This document shows, piece by piece, positions 1 through 13,300 of a DNA stretch of 64,000 bases. Position numbers and translations under genes: made by a program. Numbering within the stretch: position 1 is the stretch's first letter; each line of letters starts with the position of its first letter. Below the pieces are notes generated by a model. That model searched no databases, was not told where the DNA came from, and saw only the letters and a list, made by a program, of their open reading frames with translations. This DNA comes from Hyaloperonospora brassicae. Lineage: Eukaryota > Oomycota > Peronosporomycetes > Peronosporales > Peronosporaceae. The stretch is from contig CANTFL010001453.1 of NCBI GenBank assembly GCA_947650285.1, positions 99,860 through 163,859 on the forward strand. Reading direction: 5' to 3'.

Positions 1-3000
1 AATACGTTGGTGAGGGCACACAGCACCTCTTGAGTACACAAACAAAGACGAGAGACAATCCCGGGACGGGCATGTAAAACTGGCACTGAATGGTAAAAGG
101 TTTTCGCGAGGTATTCGAATTACGACCTGTAGAGCTGTGGCTGCACATCAGGATTCTGGCACGTGATCCTCCCACTACCAGGAGCGAAGGTTTTTCCCTG
201 CTCTGTTATCCAGTCTGGGGCGGTGCACCTTTCCTTAGTGACCTTGGTGTGAACCCTTACGAGCTCACCACAATGTCGACTCCTGATTTGAGACGGGCGC
301 GCCTTCCACACCCTGTGGATAGTGTCGCCACGACTCGTATCACAACCCTCGTACCTCACTACCCGGACTGAAGCGTTCCGTTACAAGTTGGCGCCACCCA
401 ACCCGGTGACACTTCCACCAACTATGCAAATACAACAACCCGCCAGAATGCATGTATCGAAAACCCATACTCAAGGAGGATGCGCCGCACGCTTTCAATC
501 AAACAAACATGTGCGATACGAAACGTATACGAAATGTGGAAGACAAAACATACCCATAGACTTGTGGACATATCTGCTCATAGTCAGGTATAGACGGCTA
601 CGAAACTGCTCATACGACATGCAGACCAAGTATCTTCGCATGAATCAAAAGAAGCAAGACGTGATGCCACTTTATATGGCGTGCTCTTATCCAAATCAGG
701 AGCTCCGACCGTCTGTACAGAGGTGCTCCTTCTGAAACTGAGCATGCGGTGCTCGATCGTTTGTGACGATGTCTATCGAAGATCAAATGTTCTTCCAACT
801 CATTATGTACTATCCACTTACTCGATTCTTTTCTCACTCAGCGAATTGGCTGCCTCGAGTTTCCGCGCTTAGACCACTGCGTCAAAGAAGGAGATCTGTC
901 ACTCATACAGAGACCAACATCAAACCATTCAAGAGTGAAGTCCCATGAACACCGCAAACCATAAATTAGAAAACGAGCCGGAGGATGCGACAGATCGAGA
1001 TTCTTGAGCGCTGACAGACAATCGATTGAACAAACCCGTCCTCTTCTAGTCGTGGTATAGCATGCTGAAGCCGGTTCAGACTGACTTGCATCATCGTTGA
1101 TGAAAGTCGTGGATACACATGCACCGGCGAACGGGATGATTTTGCCGTGATATGGTGAGTGAACATAAAACACTTCAAATTGCCCCAAAATAGCGAGATT
1201 CTTTGCAAACAAGTCAATGCGATTCTCTGTTTTCGCATAAACCACTACGGCAGCAGTACCTTCGCCTCGAGTACTTTGAACAAGGTCTGCACCATGCATT
1301 CGTTCCACAACTCGTTTGCGACCTTGAGCAAGGGACTAAAGAGAGCATTCCTATTGTCTGCGGATGCGCTTCGGTTCATGTACAGAATCTCGTGTGCAGG
1401 GGTGTAGCACACACGGATGGTCGAACGATCCCATGTAGTCCCACCGATCATTGTTGTGTCCGATATCAATACGTTGGTGAGGGCACACAGCACCTCTTGA
1501 GTACACAAACAAAGACGAGAGACAATCCCGGGACGGGCATGTAAAACTGGCACTGAATGGTAAAAGGTTTTCGCGAGGTATTCGAATTACGACCTGTAGA
1601 GCTGTGGCTGCACATCAGGATTCTGGCACGTGATCCTCCCACTACCAGGAGCGAAGGTTTTTCCCTGCTCTGTTATCCAGTCTGGGGCGGTGCACCTTTC
1701 CTTAGTGACCTTGGTGTGAACCCTTACGAGCTCACCACAATGTCGACTCCTGATTTGAGACGGGCGCGCCTTCCACACCCTGTGGATAGTGTCGCCACGA
1801 CTCGTATCACAACCCTCGTACCTCACTACCCGGACTGAAGCGTTCCGTTACAAGTTGGCGCCACCCAACCCGGTGACACTTCCACCAACTATGCAAATAC
1901 AACAACCCGCCAGAATGCATGTATCGAAAACCCATACTCAAGGAGGATGCGCCGCACGCTTTCAATCAAACAAACATGTGCGATACGAAACGTATACGAA
2001 ATGTGGAAGACAAAACATACCCATAGACTTGTGGACATATCTGCTCATAGTCAGGTATAGACGGCTACGAAACTGCTCATACGACATGCAGACCAAGTAT
2101 CTTCGCATGAATCAAAAGAAGCAAGACGTGATGCCACTTTATATGGCGTGCTCTTATCCAAATCAGGAGCTCCGACCGTCTGTACAGAGGTGCTCCTTCT
2201 GAAACTGAGCATGCGGTGCTCGATCGTTTGTGACGATGTCTATCGAAGATCAAATGTTCTTCCAACTCATTATGTACTATTCACTTACTCGATTCTTTTC
2301 TCACTCAGCGAATTGGCTGCCTCGAGTTTCCGCGCTTAGACCACTGCGTCAAAGAAGGAGATCTGTCACTCATACAGAGACCAACATCAAACCATTCAAG
2401 AGTGAAGTCCCATGAACACCGCAAACCATAAATTAGAAAACGAGCCGGAGGATGCGACAGATCGAGATTCTTGAGCGCTGACAGACAATCGATTGAACAA
2501 ACCCGTCCTCTTCTAGTCGTGGTATAGCATGCTGAAGCCGGTTCAGACTGACTTGCATCATCGTTGATGAAAGTCGTGGATACACATGCACCGGCGAACG
2601 GGATGATTTTGCCGTGATATGGTGAGTGAACATAAAACACTTCAAATTGCCCCAAATAGCGAGATTCTTTGCAAACAAGTCAATGCGATTCTCTGTTTTC
2701 GCATAAACCACTACGGCAGCAGTACCTTCGCCTCGAGTACTTTGAACAAGGTCTGCACCATGCATTCGTTCCACAACTCGTTTGCGACCTTGAGCAAGGG
2801 ACTAAAGAGAGCATTCCTATTGTCTGCGGATGCGCTTCGGTTCATGTACAGAATCTCGTGTGCAGGGGTGTAGCACACACGGATGGTCGAACGATCCCAT
2901 GTAGTCCCACCGATCATTGTTGTGTCCGATATCAATACGTTGGTGAGGGCACACAGCACCTCTTGAGTACACAAACAAAGACGAGAGACAATCCCGGGAC

Positions 3001-6000
3001 GGGCATGTAAAACTGGCACTGAATGGTAAAAGGTTTTCGCGAGGTATTCGAATTACGACCTGTAGAGCTGTGGCTGCACATCAGGATTCTGGCACGTGAT
3101 CCTCCCACTACCAGGAGCGAAGGTTTTTCCCTGCTCTGTTATCCAGTCTGGGGCGGTGCACCTTTCCTTAGTGACCTTGGTGTGAACCCTTACGAGCTCA
3201 CCACAATGTCGACTCCTGATTTGAGACGGGCGCGCCTTCCACACCCTGTGGATAGTGTCGCCACGACTCGTATCACAACCCTCGTACCTCACTACCCGGA
3301 CTGAAGCGTTCCGTTACAAGTTGGCGCCACCCAACCCGGTGACACTTCCACCAACTATGCAAATACAACAACCCGCCAGAATGCATGTATCGAAAACCCA
3401 TACTCAAGGAGGATGCGCCGCACGCTTTCAATCAAACAAACATGTGCGATACGAAACGTATACGAAATGTGGAAGACAAAACATACCCATAGACTTGTGG
3501 ACATATCTGCTCATAGTCAGGTATAGACGGCTACGAAACTGCTCATACGACATGCAGACCAAGTATCTTCGCATGAATCAAAAGAAGCAAGACGTGATGC
3601 CACTTTATATGGCGTGCTCTTATCCAAATCAGGAGCTCCGACCGTCTGTACAGAGGTGCTCCTTCTGAAACTGAGCATGCGGTGCTCGATCGATTGTGAC
3701 GATGTCTATCGAAGATCAAATGTTCTTCCAACTCATTATGTACTATTCACTTACTCGATTCTTTTCTCACTCAGCGAATTGGCTGCCTCGAGTTTCCGCG
3801 CTTAGACCACTGCGTCAAAGAAGGAGATCTGTCACTCATACAGAGACCAACATCAAACCATTCAAGAGTGAAGTCCCATGAACACCGCAAACCATAAATT
3901 AGAAAACGAGCCGGAGGATGCGACAGATCGAGATTCTTGAGCGCTGACAGACAATCGATTGAACAAACCCGTCCTCTTCTAGTCGTGGTATAGCATGCTG
4001 AAGCCGGTTCAGACTGACTTGCATCATCGTTGATGAAAGTCGTGGATACACATGCACCGGCGAACGGGATGATTTTGCCGTGATATGGTGAGTGAACATA
4101 AAACACTTCAAATTGCCCCAAAATAGCGAGATTCTTTGCAAACAAGTCAATGCGATTCTCTGTTTTCGCATAAACCACTACGGCAGCAGTACCTTCGCCT
4201 CGAGTACTTTGAACAAGGTCTGCACCATGCATTCGTTCCACAACTCGTTTGCGACCTTGAGCAAGGGACTAAAGAGAGCATTCCTATTGTCTGCGGATGC
4301 GCTTCGGTTCATGTACAGAATCTCGTGTGCAGGGGTGTAGCACACACGGATGGTCGAACGATCCCATGTAGTCCCACCGATCATTGTTGTGTCCGATATC
4401 AATACGTTGGTGAGGGCACACAGCACCTCTTGAGTACACAAACAAAGACGAGAGACAATCCCGGGACGGGCATGTAAAACTGGCACTGAATGGTAAAAGG
4501 TTTTCGCGAGGTATTCGAATTACGACCTGTAGAGCTGTGGCTGCACATCAGGATTCTGGCACGTGATCCTCCCACTACCAGGAGCGAAGGTTTTTCCCTG
4601 CTCTGTTATCCAGTCTGGGGCGGTGCACCTTTCCTTAGTGACCTTGGTGTGAACCCTTACGAGCTCACCACAATGTCGACTCCTGATTTGAGACGGGCGC
4701 GCCTTCCACACCCTGTGGATAGTGTCGCCACGACTCGTATCACAACCCTCGTACCTCACTACCCGGACTGAAGCGTTCCGTTACAAGTTGGCGCCACCCA
4801 ACCCGGTGACACTTCCACCAACTATGCAAATACAACAACCCGCCAGAATGCATGTATCGAAAACCCATACTCAAGGAGGATGCGCCGCACGCTTTCAATC
4901 AAACAAACATGTGCGATACGAAACGTATACGAAATGTGGAAGACAAAACATACCCATAGACTTGTGGACATATCTGCTCATAGTCAGGTATAGACGGCTA
5001 CGAAACTGCTCATACGACATGCAGACCAAGTATCTTCGCATGAATCAAAAGAAGCAAGACGTGATGCCACTTTATATGGCGTGCTCTTATCCAAATCAGG
5101 AGCTCCGACCGTCTGTACAGAGGTGCTCCTTCTGAAACTGAGCATGCGGTGCTCGATCGATTGTGACGATGTCTATCGAAGATCAAATGTTCTTCCAACT
5201 CATTATGTACTATCCACTTACTCGATTCTTTTCTCACTCAGCGAATTGGCTGCCTCGAGTTTCCGCGCTTAGACCACTGCGGCAAAGAAGGAGATCTGTC
5301 ACTCATACAGAGACCAACATCAAACCATTCAAGAGTGAAGTCCCATGAACACCGCAAACCATAAATTAGAAAACGAGCCGGAGGATGCGACAGATCGAGA
5401 TTCTTGAGCGCTGACAGACAATCGATTGAACAAACCCGTCCTCTTCTAGTCGTGGTATAGCATGCTGAAGCCGGTTCAGACTGACTTGCATCATCGTTGA
5501 TGAAAGTCGTGGATACACATGCACCGGCGAACGGGATGATTTTGCCGTGATATGGTGAGTGAACATAAAACACTTCAAATTGCCCCAAATAGCGAGATTC
5601 TTTGCAAACAAGTCAATGCGATTCTCTGTTTTCGCATAAACCACTACGGCAGCAGTACCTTCGCCTCGAGTACTTTGAACAAGGTCTGCACCATGCATTC
5701 GTTCCACAACTCGTTTGCGACCTTGAGCAAGGGACTAAAGAGAGCATTCCTATTGTCTGCGGATGCGCTTCGGTTCATGTACAGAATCTCGTGTGCAGGG
5801 GTGTAGCACACACGGATGGTCGAACGATCCCATGTAGTCCCACCGATCATTGTTGTGTCCGATATCAATACGTTGGTGAGGGCACACAGCACCTCTTGAG
5901 TACACAAACAAAGACGAGAGACAATCCCGGGACGGGCATGTAAAACTGGCACTGAATGGTAAAAGGTTTTCGCGAGGTATTCGAATTACGACCTGTAGAG

Positions 6001-7193
6001 CTGTGGCTGCACATCAGGATTCTGGCACGTGATCCTCCCACTACCAGGAGCGAAGGTTTTTCCCTGCTCTGTTATCCAGTCTGGGGCGGTGCACCTTTCC
6101 TTAGTGACCTTGGTGTGAACCCTTACGAGCTCACCACAATGTCGACTCCTGATTTGAGACGGGCGCGCCTTCCACACCCTGTGGATAGTGTCGCCACGAC
6201 TCGTATCACAACCCTCGTACCTCACTACCCGGACTGAAGCGTTCCGTTACAAGTTGGCGCCACCCAACCCGGTGACACTTCCACCAACTATGCAAATACA
6301 ACAACCCGCCAGAATGCATGTATCGAAAACCCATACTCAAGGAGGATGCGCCGCACGCTTTCAATCAAACAAACATGTGCGATACGAAACGTATACGAAA
6401 TGTGGAAGACAAAACATACCCATAGACTTGTGGACATATCTGCTCATAGTCAGGTATAGACGGCTACGAAACTGCTCATACGACATGCAGACCAAGTATC
6501 TTCGCATGAATCAAAAGAAGCAAGACGTGATGCCACTTTATATGGCGTGCTCTTATCCAAATCAGGAGCTCCGACCGTCTGTACAGAGGTGCTCCTTCTG
6601 AAACTGAGCATGCGGTGCTCGATCGATTGTGACGATGTCTATCGAAGATCAAATGTTCTTCCAACTCATTATGTACTATCCACTTACTCGATTCTTTTCT
6701 CACTCAGCGAATTGGCTGCCTCGAGTTTCCGCGCTTAGACCACTGCGTCAAAGAAGGAGATCTGTCACTCATACAGAGACCAACATCAAACCATTCAAGA
6801 GTGAAGTCCCATGAACACCGCAAACCATAAATTAGAAAACGAGCCGGAGGATGCGACAGATCGAGATTCTTGAGCGCTGACAGACAATCGATTGAGCAAA
6901 CCCGTCCTCTTCCAGTCGTGGTATAGCATGCTGAAGCCGGTTCAGACTGACTTGCATCATCGTTGATGAAAGTCGTGGATACACATGCACCGGCGAACGG
7001 GATGATTTTGCCGTGATATGGTGAGTGAACACAAAACACTTCAAATTGCCCCAAATAGCGAGATTCTTTGCAAACAAGTCAATGCGATTCTCTGTTTTCG
7101 CATAAACCACTACGGCAGCAGTACCTTCGCCTCGAGTACTTTGAACAAGGTCTGCACCATGCATTCGTTCCACAACTCGTTTGCGACCTTGAT
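1..7193. repeat. Tandem array of a 1466/1467-bp unit (about 4.9 copies, open to the left)
   Basis: The same sequence recurs with starts at 1, 1468, 2934, 4401 and 5867. The last copy breaks off at 7193, where 'gcgaccttga' runs into unrelated sequence. Copies differ at only a handful of positions: an A3/A4 run (near 1190, 2655, 4123, 5588, 7053) explains the 1466 versus 1467 period, and there are single substitutions near 760, 2281, 5281, 6896, 6912 and 7031. The array is already in progress at base 1, so its full size is unknown. No unit contains an uninterrupted gene I recognise. Confidence 0.97.
838..1553 (-). other. Possible decayed reading frames inside each repeat unit
   Basis: On the minus strand of each unit two overlapping frames (1245-1553 and 838-1308 in the first copy) give protein-like sequence of 102 and 156 residues. 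The same pair recurs in the other units. In copies with three A's in the run near 1190 the second frame is broken (for example 2305-2655 and 2433-2774), so the frame is not conserved between units. I recognise no family. It may be an old coding fragment caught in the satellite, or chance. Confidence 0.2.
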
Positions 7194-8146
7194 TTGTTCC
7201 GTAACTAGTTATCTACTTCTCTGCATCTTGGTCATTAAGAAAAGGGAGTAAGAGATCATTCTTCGGTGTTGAGAATATTTGAATGTGGTATTCCCTACTT
7301 TTCACTTGTTTATAGGTGCATTAAAGGTGACATGAGAAGCCGGAGCACATCGAAGTCAGCAAATCAAGACTCGAAGAGCGAAGAATCGACGAAGGAAGGC
7401 TCGACGAGCTAAGAATCGACGAAGGAAGACTCGACGAGTGAAGACCTGACGAGAGAGCAAGATGATGACTAGTCCATCCCAGTAGGTATCGTATAGGACG
7501 ATAAGGGGTATGAAGGAGAACCACTCAAGAGTTCTTTTGAAATCAGGGAGAGAATAGGAGGTAATCAAAACAGAGCAGAATTTTCTAAGTCCAAAACACG
7601 TGTACAATTTTGAGGTAAGTCCCTGCGTGTGATGGGTTATGCCTGCTGTCGAGCCTCAAGGAGCATAGCTTGTGGAGGTCTCGATTGAAAGCGCCAAAAT
7701 TTAAATTGGCCCGGGGTTAACATTACTCGTGGTCTTCCAGCGAAAGATCAGTCTCGTCGCACAGCGAGCCTAGGTCTCAATAGCGTGGCGGCACCGCTTT
7801 AGAGTCTCGTCACCCGGCCAGACGATTGCCCAATAGACGGTACCGCTTTACGACTCGCAAACGGCGAACCGGTGACATGGAAGACGGCACTGTCCAAAGA
7901 CTCGTCGAGCGACAGGCCGTTGGGTCTTTAACTAATTGCACCGTAAGTCTTCTAGTCAGGCGAATACTGTGCTTGGTGAACTATAAAAGTGTGAAAACGC
8001 CGACGTCTAGCCATTGATACGAAGTCTCAGGAGTGGAGGAACGAAAGATGCTGAGCTCAGGCAGTCTTCTGATAAGAAGTGTAAGTGGTTAAAGGTACTT
8101 ATGTAGGCGAGAGCCACAACTGAAACCGAAGGGGCGAACTGCGAGG
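7194..8146. other. Unique sequence between satellite array and gypsy element; no gene seen
   Basis: Apart from a short minisatellite at 7369-7455, this stretch has only short frames with no recognisable domain. It separates the array from the left LTR. Confidence 0.6.
7369..7455. repeat. 30-bp minisatellite, about 3 copies
   Basis: Units start at 7369, 7399 and 7429, each built on a 15-bp sub-motif like 'actcgacgag..aagaa'. The first two units differ at three positions and the third is partly degraded. Confidence 0.85.
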
Positions 8147-8541
8147 TGTAACGGGGCACACCCTTGCGTGAACTTAACGCAAGGGTTTTGGTGCGCCCGA
8201 CAGACGTACACGAGGCAAATGAGGAAGCGTAGATAAGGGAAAAGTAAAACTGTTACATTAATATAAATTAGGTCTTTTGTTACTGTCTCTCTGTTTAACC
8301 TGACTTAATTATGTTAATCTACCTGATTGTATGGTGACGTCTCGTCACCACTCATTGCGCGCGTCCTGCGGCGATTGGTGGGTTGATATCGTCAAGATAT
8401 CAACCAATGAGCAGACCCTTTGGTCTCTTCACCAATATGACCACTATCGGTGATATTGTTTAAAGAATGTTCAACATAATATTCTTTATTGTCATTGTTT
8501 CTTTAAAGTGACAATTCCATGGAACGGGCTGCCCCGTTACA
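8147..8541 (-). repeat. 3' LTR of the gypsy element
   Basis: 395 bp, bounded by TGTAACGGGGCA and its near-inverse GCCCCGTTACA. It is about 98% identical to 15740-16133. Confidence 0.95.
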
Positions 8542-8557
8542 TCTTCCCCCTTAATTA
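8542..8557 (-). promoter_or_regulatory. Polypurine tract (plus-strand primer site)
   Basis: On the minus strand the bases abutting the 3' LTR read AAGGGGGAAGA, a standard polypurine tract. This fixes the element orientation as minus. Confidence 0.85.
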
Positions 8558-8672
8558 ATAGTGACTGCGTGACTATCGAAAATTTGGTGGCCACTCATTG
8601 GTCATTATTGGGACAGGGAGCACTTTTTGGGTCAGTTCCGTTCATAACTTGACCTGACCTCGCATATTTAAC

Positions 8673-10394
8673 ATGTCTATGCGGGGTGACGCAAGGCACA
8701 CAGAGTCTGTGCCTGTACCAGATTCTGCGGCAGACGATTCGTCGTCTGCTGCTCGTTCTTAGTCTGCAGCAAGAGGTGCTGCAGGTGCACGCGGTACAAT
8801 ACCGCGTGCGCATGATGACCCCGACATTGAGGTCATCTACTCAGGCGAGTCAGACGTGTCTGACTCGGACAATGTTCCAGAGGCGTCTCGATCACCGGCG
8901 ACGCCTCAGTATTCGCCATGGCCACTGCCGAACGAGCGGACTCGTGAGTTGCAACACAGTCTGTTCAGCAGTGATGATGAAGGTGATCAGAGTGGTGAGG
9001 AGTATTACTCCTTACCACCGCCGACTCGTGCTTCTTCGCACGAGCGTGATGACGATGGCGTGAGCCGTCGTCATTCTAGGAGCCGTGGCACCGACAGAGA
9101 TACCAATTCGAAGCGTGATGAGCCGAAGCCGTGGCGTCTGCCCGAACGGCTCATCAATAGCTTGTCTCACGAGACAAACCAACACCATCGAATACCCTTA
9201 TTCGATACGACCGAGCTTCATGGCTTGAATTCCAGCGCGAGTAACTTTCGCGCTGAGGAAGACTTTTATCTCTATGTCTTTCTTAGACATCGATGGTATA
9301 ACGGCAATCAAAAGCGTGACAAAAACTCGCTTTTGATAGCGTGGAACGCGTTCGTCCAAAAAGTAAAGCATTTTGGACGAGAAAGGTGGCTCAAGAAGCT
9401 TGATGCAGTACGCCTCAGGTTCGAAAAGCGAACGCCAACCGGTGCCAGGTATCGGTTGTATCGTTTATCAAGTGAGGCCGGCATTTTATGCCTCACTTGG
9501 GGAGAACCTTGTGCGAGTTGTGCTGACAACTCGCAACGTGTGCAGAGGGACGTGCATTCCCTAGATTCGACCTGGGAAGGGGCACACATCTTAGCTGAGA
9601 TGCGTGACGCGATTGCAAACTTGCAATCCGTCTACAAGCGTCTAGGGCGCGTGTTTACCGATGGGTTCTCGGAACAATCGGATGAGTCTCGTCATACTGG
9701 CGGACGAGACCTTCAACGTCCATCAACAGCTGAGAGCGGGGCTCCCAGCTGTTTCAAGAGGGTGGATACCCTCGCCACTGGACGAGGTAACTCGTCCTTG
9801 ATCCTGAATTGTCACAGTGGTTCAAGATACGCTCCACTAAAAAGCGTTGACCATTGTGAGAATCCACCAAAGGATGTAGTGGAGGAGGAAAGACCTCCTT
9901 CAGATGATCCTGCTCACCATCTTGACCCTTACGAGATGGATTGCGCAATCGATGAATTGCGCGATGACTTATAGAACGAGCGCGACCGGCGCTACGCTTT
10001 GACTGATACCGTGCGGAAGAACCGCAAGGATCGCGAGGCTGATCGGGCGAGAGACCGCGCCAATTACGCCACAGCGCAGCTTCAGGTCGAGAGGGATGTC
10101 CGCTCCCTTTCCGGCGAGCTGGCGACAGCTCGCGGGGAGATATCTCGGTTAAGTTCCGAGGTATCATATCTGCGCGGCCAGACGGATCGTCTGGAGCGCG
10201 AACGCAAGAACTTGATGAATGTTCTTGAATGTGGGGCTATCTTCATCGGAATAAGAAGGCTCGTACCGACAGTACGGTCTGAGTCGCCCCACGTAAAACG
10301 TAGGATGCGCACGCATCCTACGTGGCAATTTGATCGTGTATGCATTGCCCTTGTGATGCAACACTCGAAATGGCCCAATGTACTTCGGCAGTAG
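8673..10394 (+). pseudogene. Long antisense reading frame inside the gypsy element, coiled-coil end, two amber codons
   Basis: Plus-strand frame opening at ATG 8673, antisense to pol, just inside the 3' LTR. It stays open for about 570 codons except for TAG at 8760-8762 and TAG at 9972-9974, with the same frame continuing on both sides. The first part is Ser/Asp-rich and acidic (DSDNVPEASRSP, SSDDEGDQSGEE). Next comes a globular-looking stretch with LYVFLRHRWYNGNQKRDK and HFGRERWLKKLDAVRLRFEK. After the second amber it is strongly heptad-like and charged (DREADRARDRANY, ELATARGEISRLSSEVSYL), up to about 10225. Beyond that it is only the reverse of integrase. The piece 9755-9890 is the reverse of the chromodomain, so the frame is mosaic. 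I recognise no family. It may be an accessory gene of the element family, or a gag-like gene of another element picked up by recombination. Confidence 0.55.
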
Positions 10395-13300
10395 TTTACC
10401 ACTGCCGACACTAGTGAATGCATGTCCAGGTAAGTTTACCGTAGCCAGTAGTACTAGGTCATTAACCTTAAATGAAAGAACATTTGCTCTTCCATTCTTG
10501 TTTGCGTTCCGTTTCTGGCGGTCCACCGCATTTGCGATGGAATCCTGAACGAAACGGACTACCGCCTCTCGAGTCAGCAGAAAGTTCTCCGCTGACTCGT
10601 TGTTTTGTCTTTCAGTGCGCTTCGTAAGCACTGCTAAGAGGTTCTTCTCTTCTTCAGCGAGGTTGTCGTTTTCCTCGCTGGAATAATCGTTGACGATGCT
10701 GAATATATTAGCATCGTCATCATCATCCGAGTCAATAATAGCGTCGTTGCTATAATTAAGGTGGTTTTCTTCATCGATGTCGACCTGATCGACATCGGCA
10801 TCATACGTGACGACGTTAGCGTCGACACGTGATTAGCAAGAGCCAAAAAGGTTTTTGCTCGAGCGAGTCCTTCCCCCCTTATCCAAGAGTCACACTCTAA
10901 GAAGGGTGGGAACACGTGGATGGCGTAAAGCATTCACGTAAAACGGTGTGTGCTGGGTTGAAGCATGCACCGAATTATTGATGGCGAATTCCACCATGAA
11001 TAGGACTTCGCTCCAGCTCGAAAACGAGTGGACATATCCTCGAAGGATCTCTTCGAGGACAAGATTCGCACGTTCCGTCTAACCATCTGTTGTCGGATGG
11101 TCAGAGGTTGACATCTTTAATCGTGTTCCAAGAGAATGGAACACGGTTTGCCAAAATGCCGCCGTGAACCGAGGGTTACGGTCGAATACGAGTTCATGGG
11201 GCAACCCGTGGAGTCGGAAGATCGTGTCAAGAAAGACAAGAGCACATCCGGGTGCCGTTATGGACTCGACACTGCAGCAAGATGCACCCTCTTGCTGAAT
11301 TGATCGACGAAAACAAGAATGCCATTATTATTGTGGTCGTCTTCGGGTTTCCCGAAGACGAAGTCCATTGAAATGGACTGCCAGCACTCTGCCGGGACCG
11401 GTAGAGGCTGTAATGGTTCACGGGATGAAGGACTAGGCTTCACCCGTTGACAAACCTCGCAAGCACGTATGTACTTGCATACAAACTGATACTGGCGTGG
11501 CCAGTAAAAGTCACGACTTACCGTGAGGAAAGCCTTTTCTCTCCCACAATGACCACCTGATGGGGCATCGTGACACTCGTACATGATGCGTAATCGCAAA
11601 TCATTATGAGTGGGGACGACGACACGAGGCGTGTCGCCGTCAACGGCTGTAAAATATAACAGTCCGTTACGCGTTGTGTGCCGATCCGATGAGGATCGGT
11701 ACAAAGACGGTAAATTCTTCAATGATTTACTGGATGGATGCACCAGATGATCCATTAATCGCTGAAGATCCTTATCTTCTGCGTATGCCTTTCGTACGTC
11801 GTCAAGTAAGCTTAACGACGGAACACTGGCTGTCAGTGTCACAACAGTGAGCTTATCCTCACTGTTAAATTGTGCGACCGGCTCGAAATCGGGCCTGGGC
11901 GAAAGCGAATCAGCGACGACATTCAGTCGTCCTGGTTTATACTCCACGGAGAAGTTTTACTCCGCGAAGAAAGACAGCCACCTCGCCATTCTCTGCGAGA
12001 GGTGTGGGCTGTTTACGGCCGTGCGTAGTGACGCATGGTCGGTATACACGATGTACAGTCTATCTCTCAAGAGATAGACCCGGAACTTAGCCAGTGCATA
12101 TTTCATGGCAAGGAGTTCCTTGTCATGCAATGGGTAATTGCGCTCAGCTGCTTGCAGGTGACGCGACTGATAACTGATGACGCGCTCCGCGCCATCTGCG
12201 TCAAACTGCAATAACGCACAGCCGATTGCAAAATCGCTGGCGTCACAGACCACATGAAATAGTCTGTCCTGATCTGCAATCGCCAATATCGGCGACTGCA
12301 TCAAGCTTTGCTTGATACCTTCGAATAAACGCTGACACTCAGCGTTCCATGACCATTTAATATTTTTCTTGAGTAACCAAGAAAGATGTACCGTCATCTC
12401 GGCGTAGTTGCGAGAGTACTTGTGCAAGTACGCCGCTAAACCAAGGAACTTTTGAAGTCCCTTGAAATCGACTGGCACAGGCGAGTCGGTGATCTCCATG
12501 ATCTTCTCGGGATCAGGGCGTACGCCGTGTTTACCCACGATGCACCCAAGAAGTGTTATTTCGCCAGCCGCGAATATACACTTCTTGAGGTTGGCATACA
12601 ACTTATGCTTGCGCATAAGTTGAAGGACTTGACGAACGTGAGTTCTGTGAACTTCAAAGTCCGTCTTTCCGCCCATAGCCCGACTATGGACGAACACATC
12701 GTCGAACTAACTCGGTGCGAAGTTTCGCACCGGTCTCAACAGATTTGTAACACATCTGTCGAAAGTAGCAGGGGCATTGCTCAGCCCCTGTAACATCACT
12801 AGCCACTCCCACAACATACCGCTGGGGGTGCTCACTGCTGTGTACGGGATGTCCCGTTCCCGCATGAGGATCTGATAGAATCCATCCATCAGATCCATGG
12901 ACGAAAAGATGGTACTCTTTGACATACCATCTATAATTACGTCCTTCCTCGGTATCGGCGTCTGAGCCGGTACCGTTTCAGCATTCTGTTTGGTGAACGC
13001 GTGCACTATCCGCCATCCTCCTGTGGCCTTTCGCACACAGAAGGTCGGAGAGCTGTGAGGCAAAGTTGATTCCCTCACATGGCCCGCTGCTAAGCGATCG
13101 GCAAAAAACTTGTCGATCGCTAGTACTTGTTCACGAGGCAGTGGACACTGCTTCATGACAAAGTACTTCGAGCCCGGTTTGAGCTCGATCTCGAGTCGAG
13201 TGCCTTTGTCCTTAGTCAACTCGCAAGGTACGGATTCAGGGAACGCATCCTTGAATTCGATCAAATCCTTATACAAAGAATTTGTTTGAAGCGACTCCCA

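Noticed and set aside
322..735. 137-codon plus-strand frame present in every satellite unit
   Set aside because: Its conservation merely reflects identity of the units; the protein is low-information and no start context or family supports it.
1..7193. Could the array be rDNA or 5S repeats, or a CRISPR-like array?
   Set aside because: No rRNA signature was recognised, the units are 1.47 kb with no spacers, and the genome is eukaryotic.
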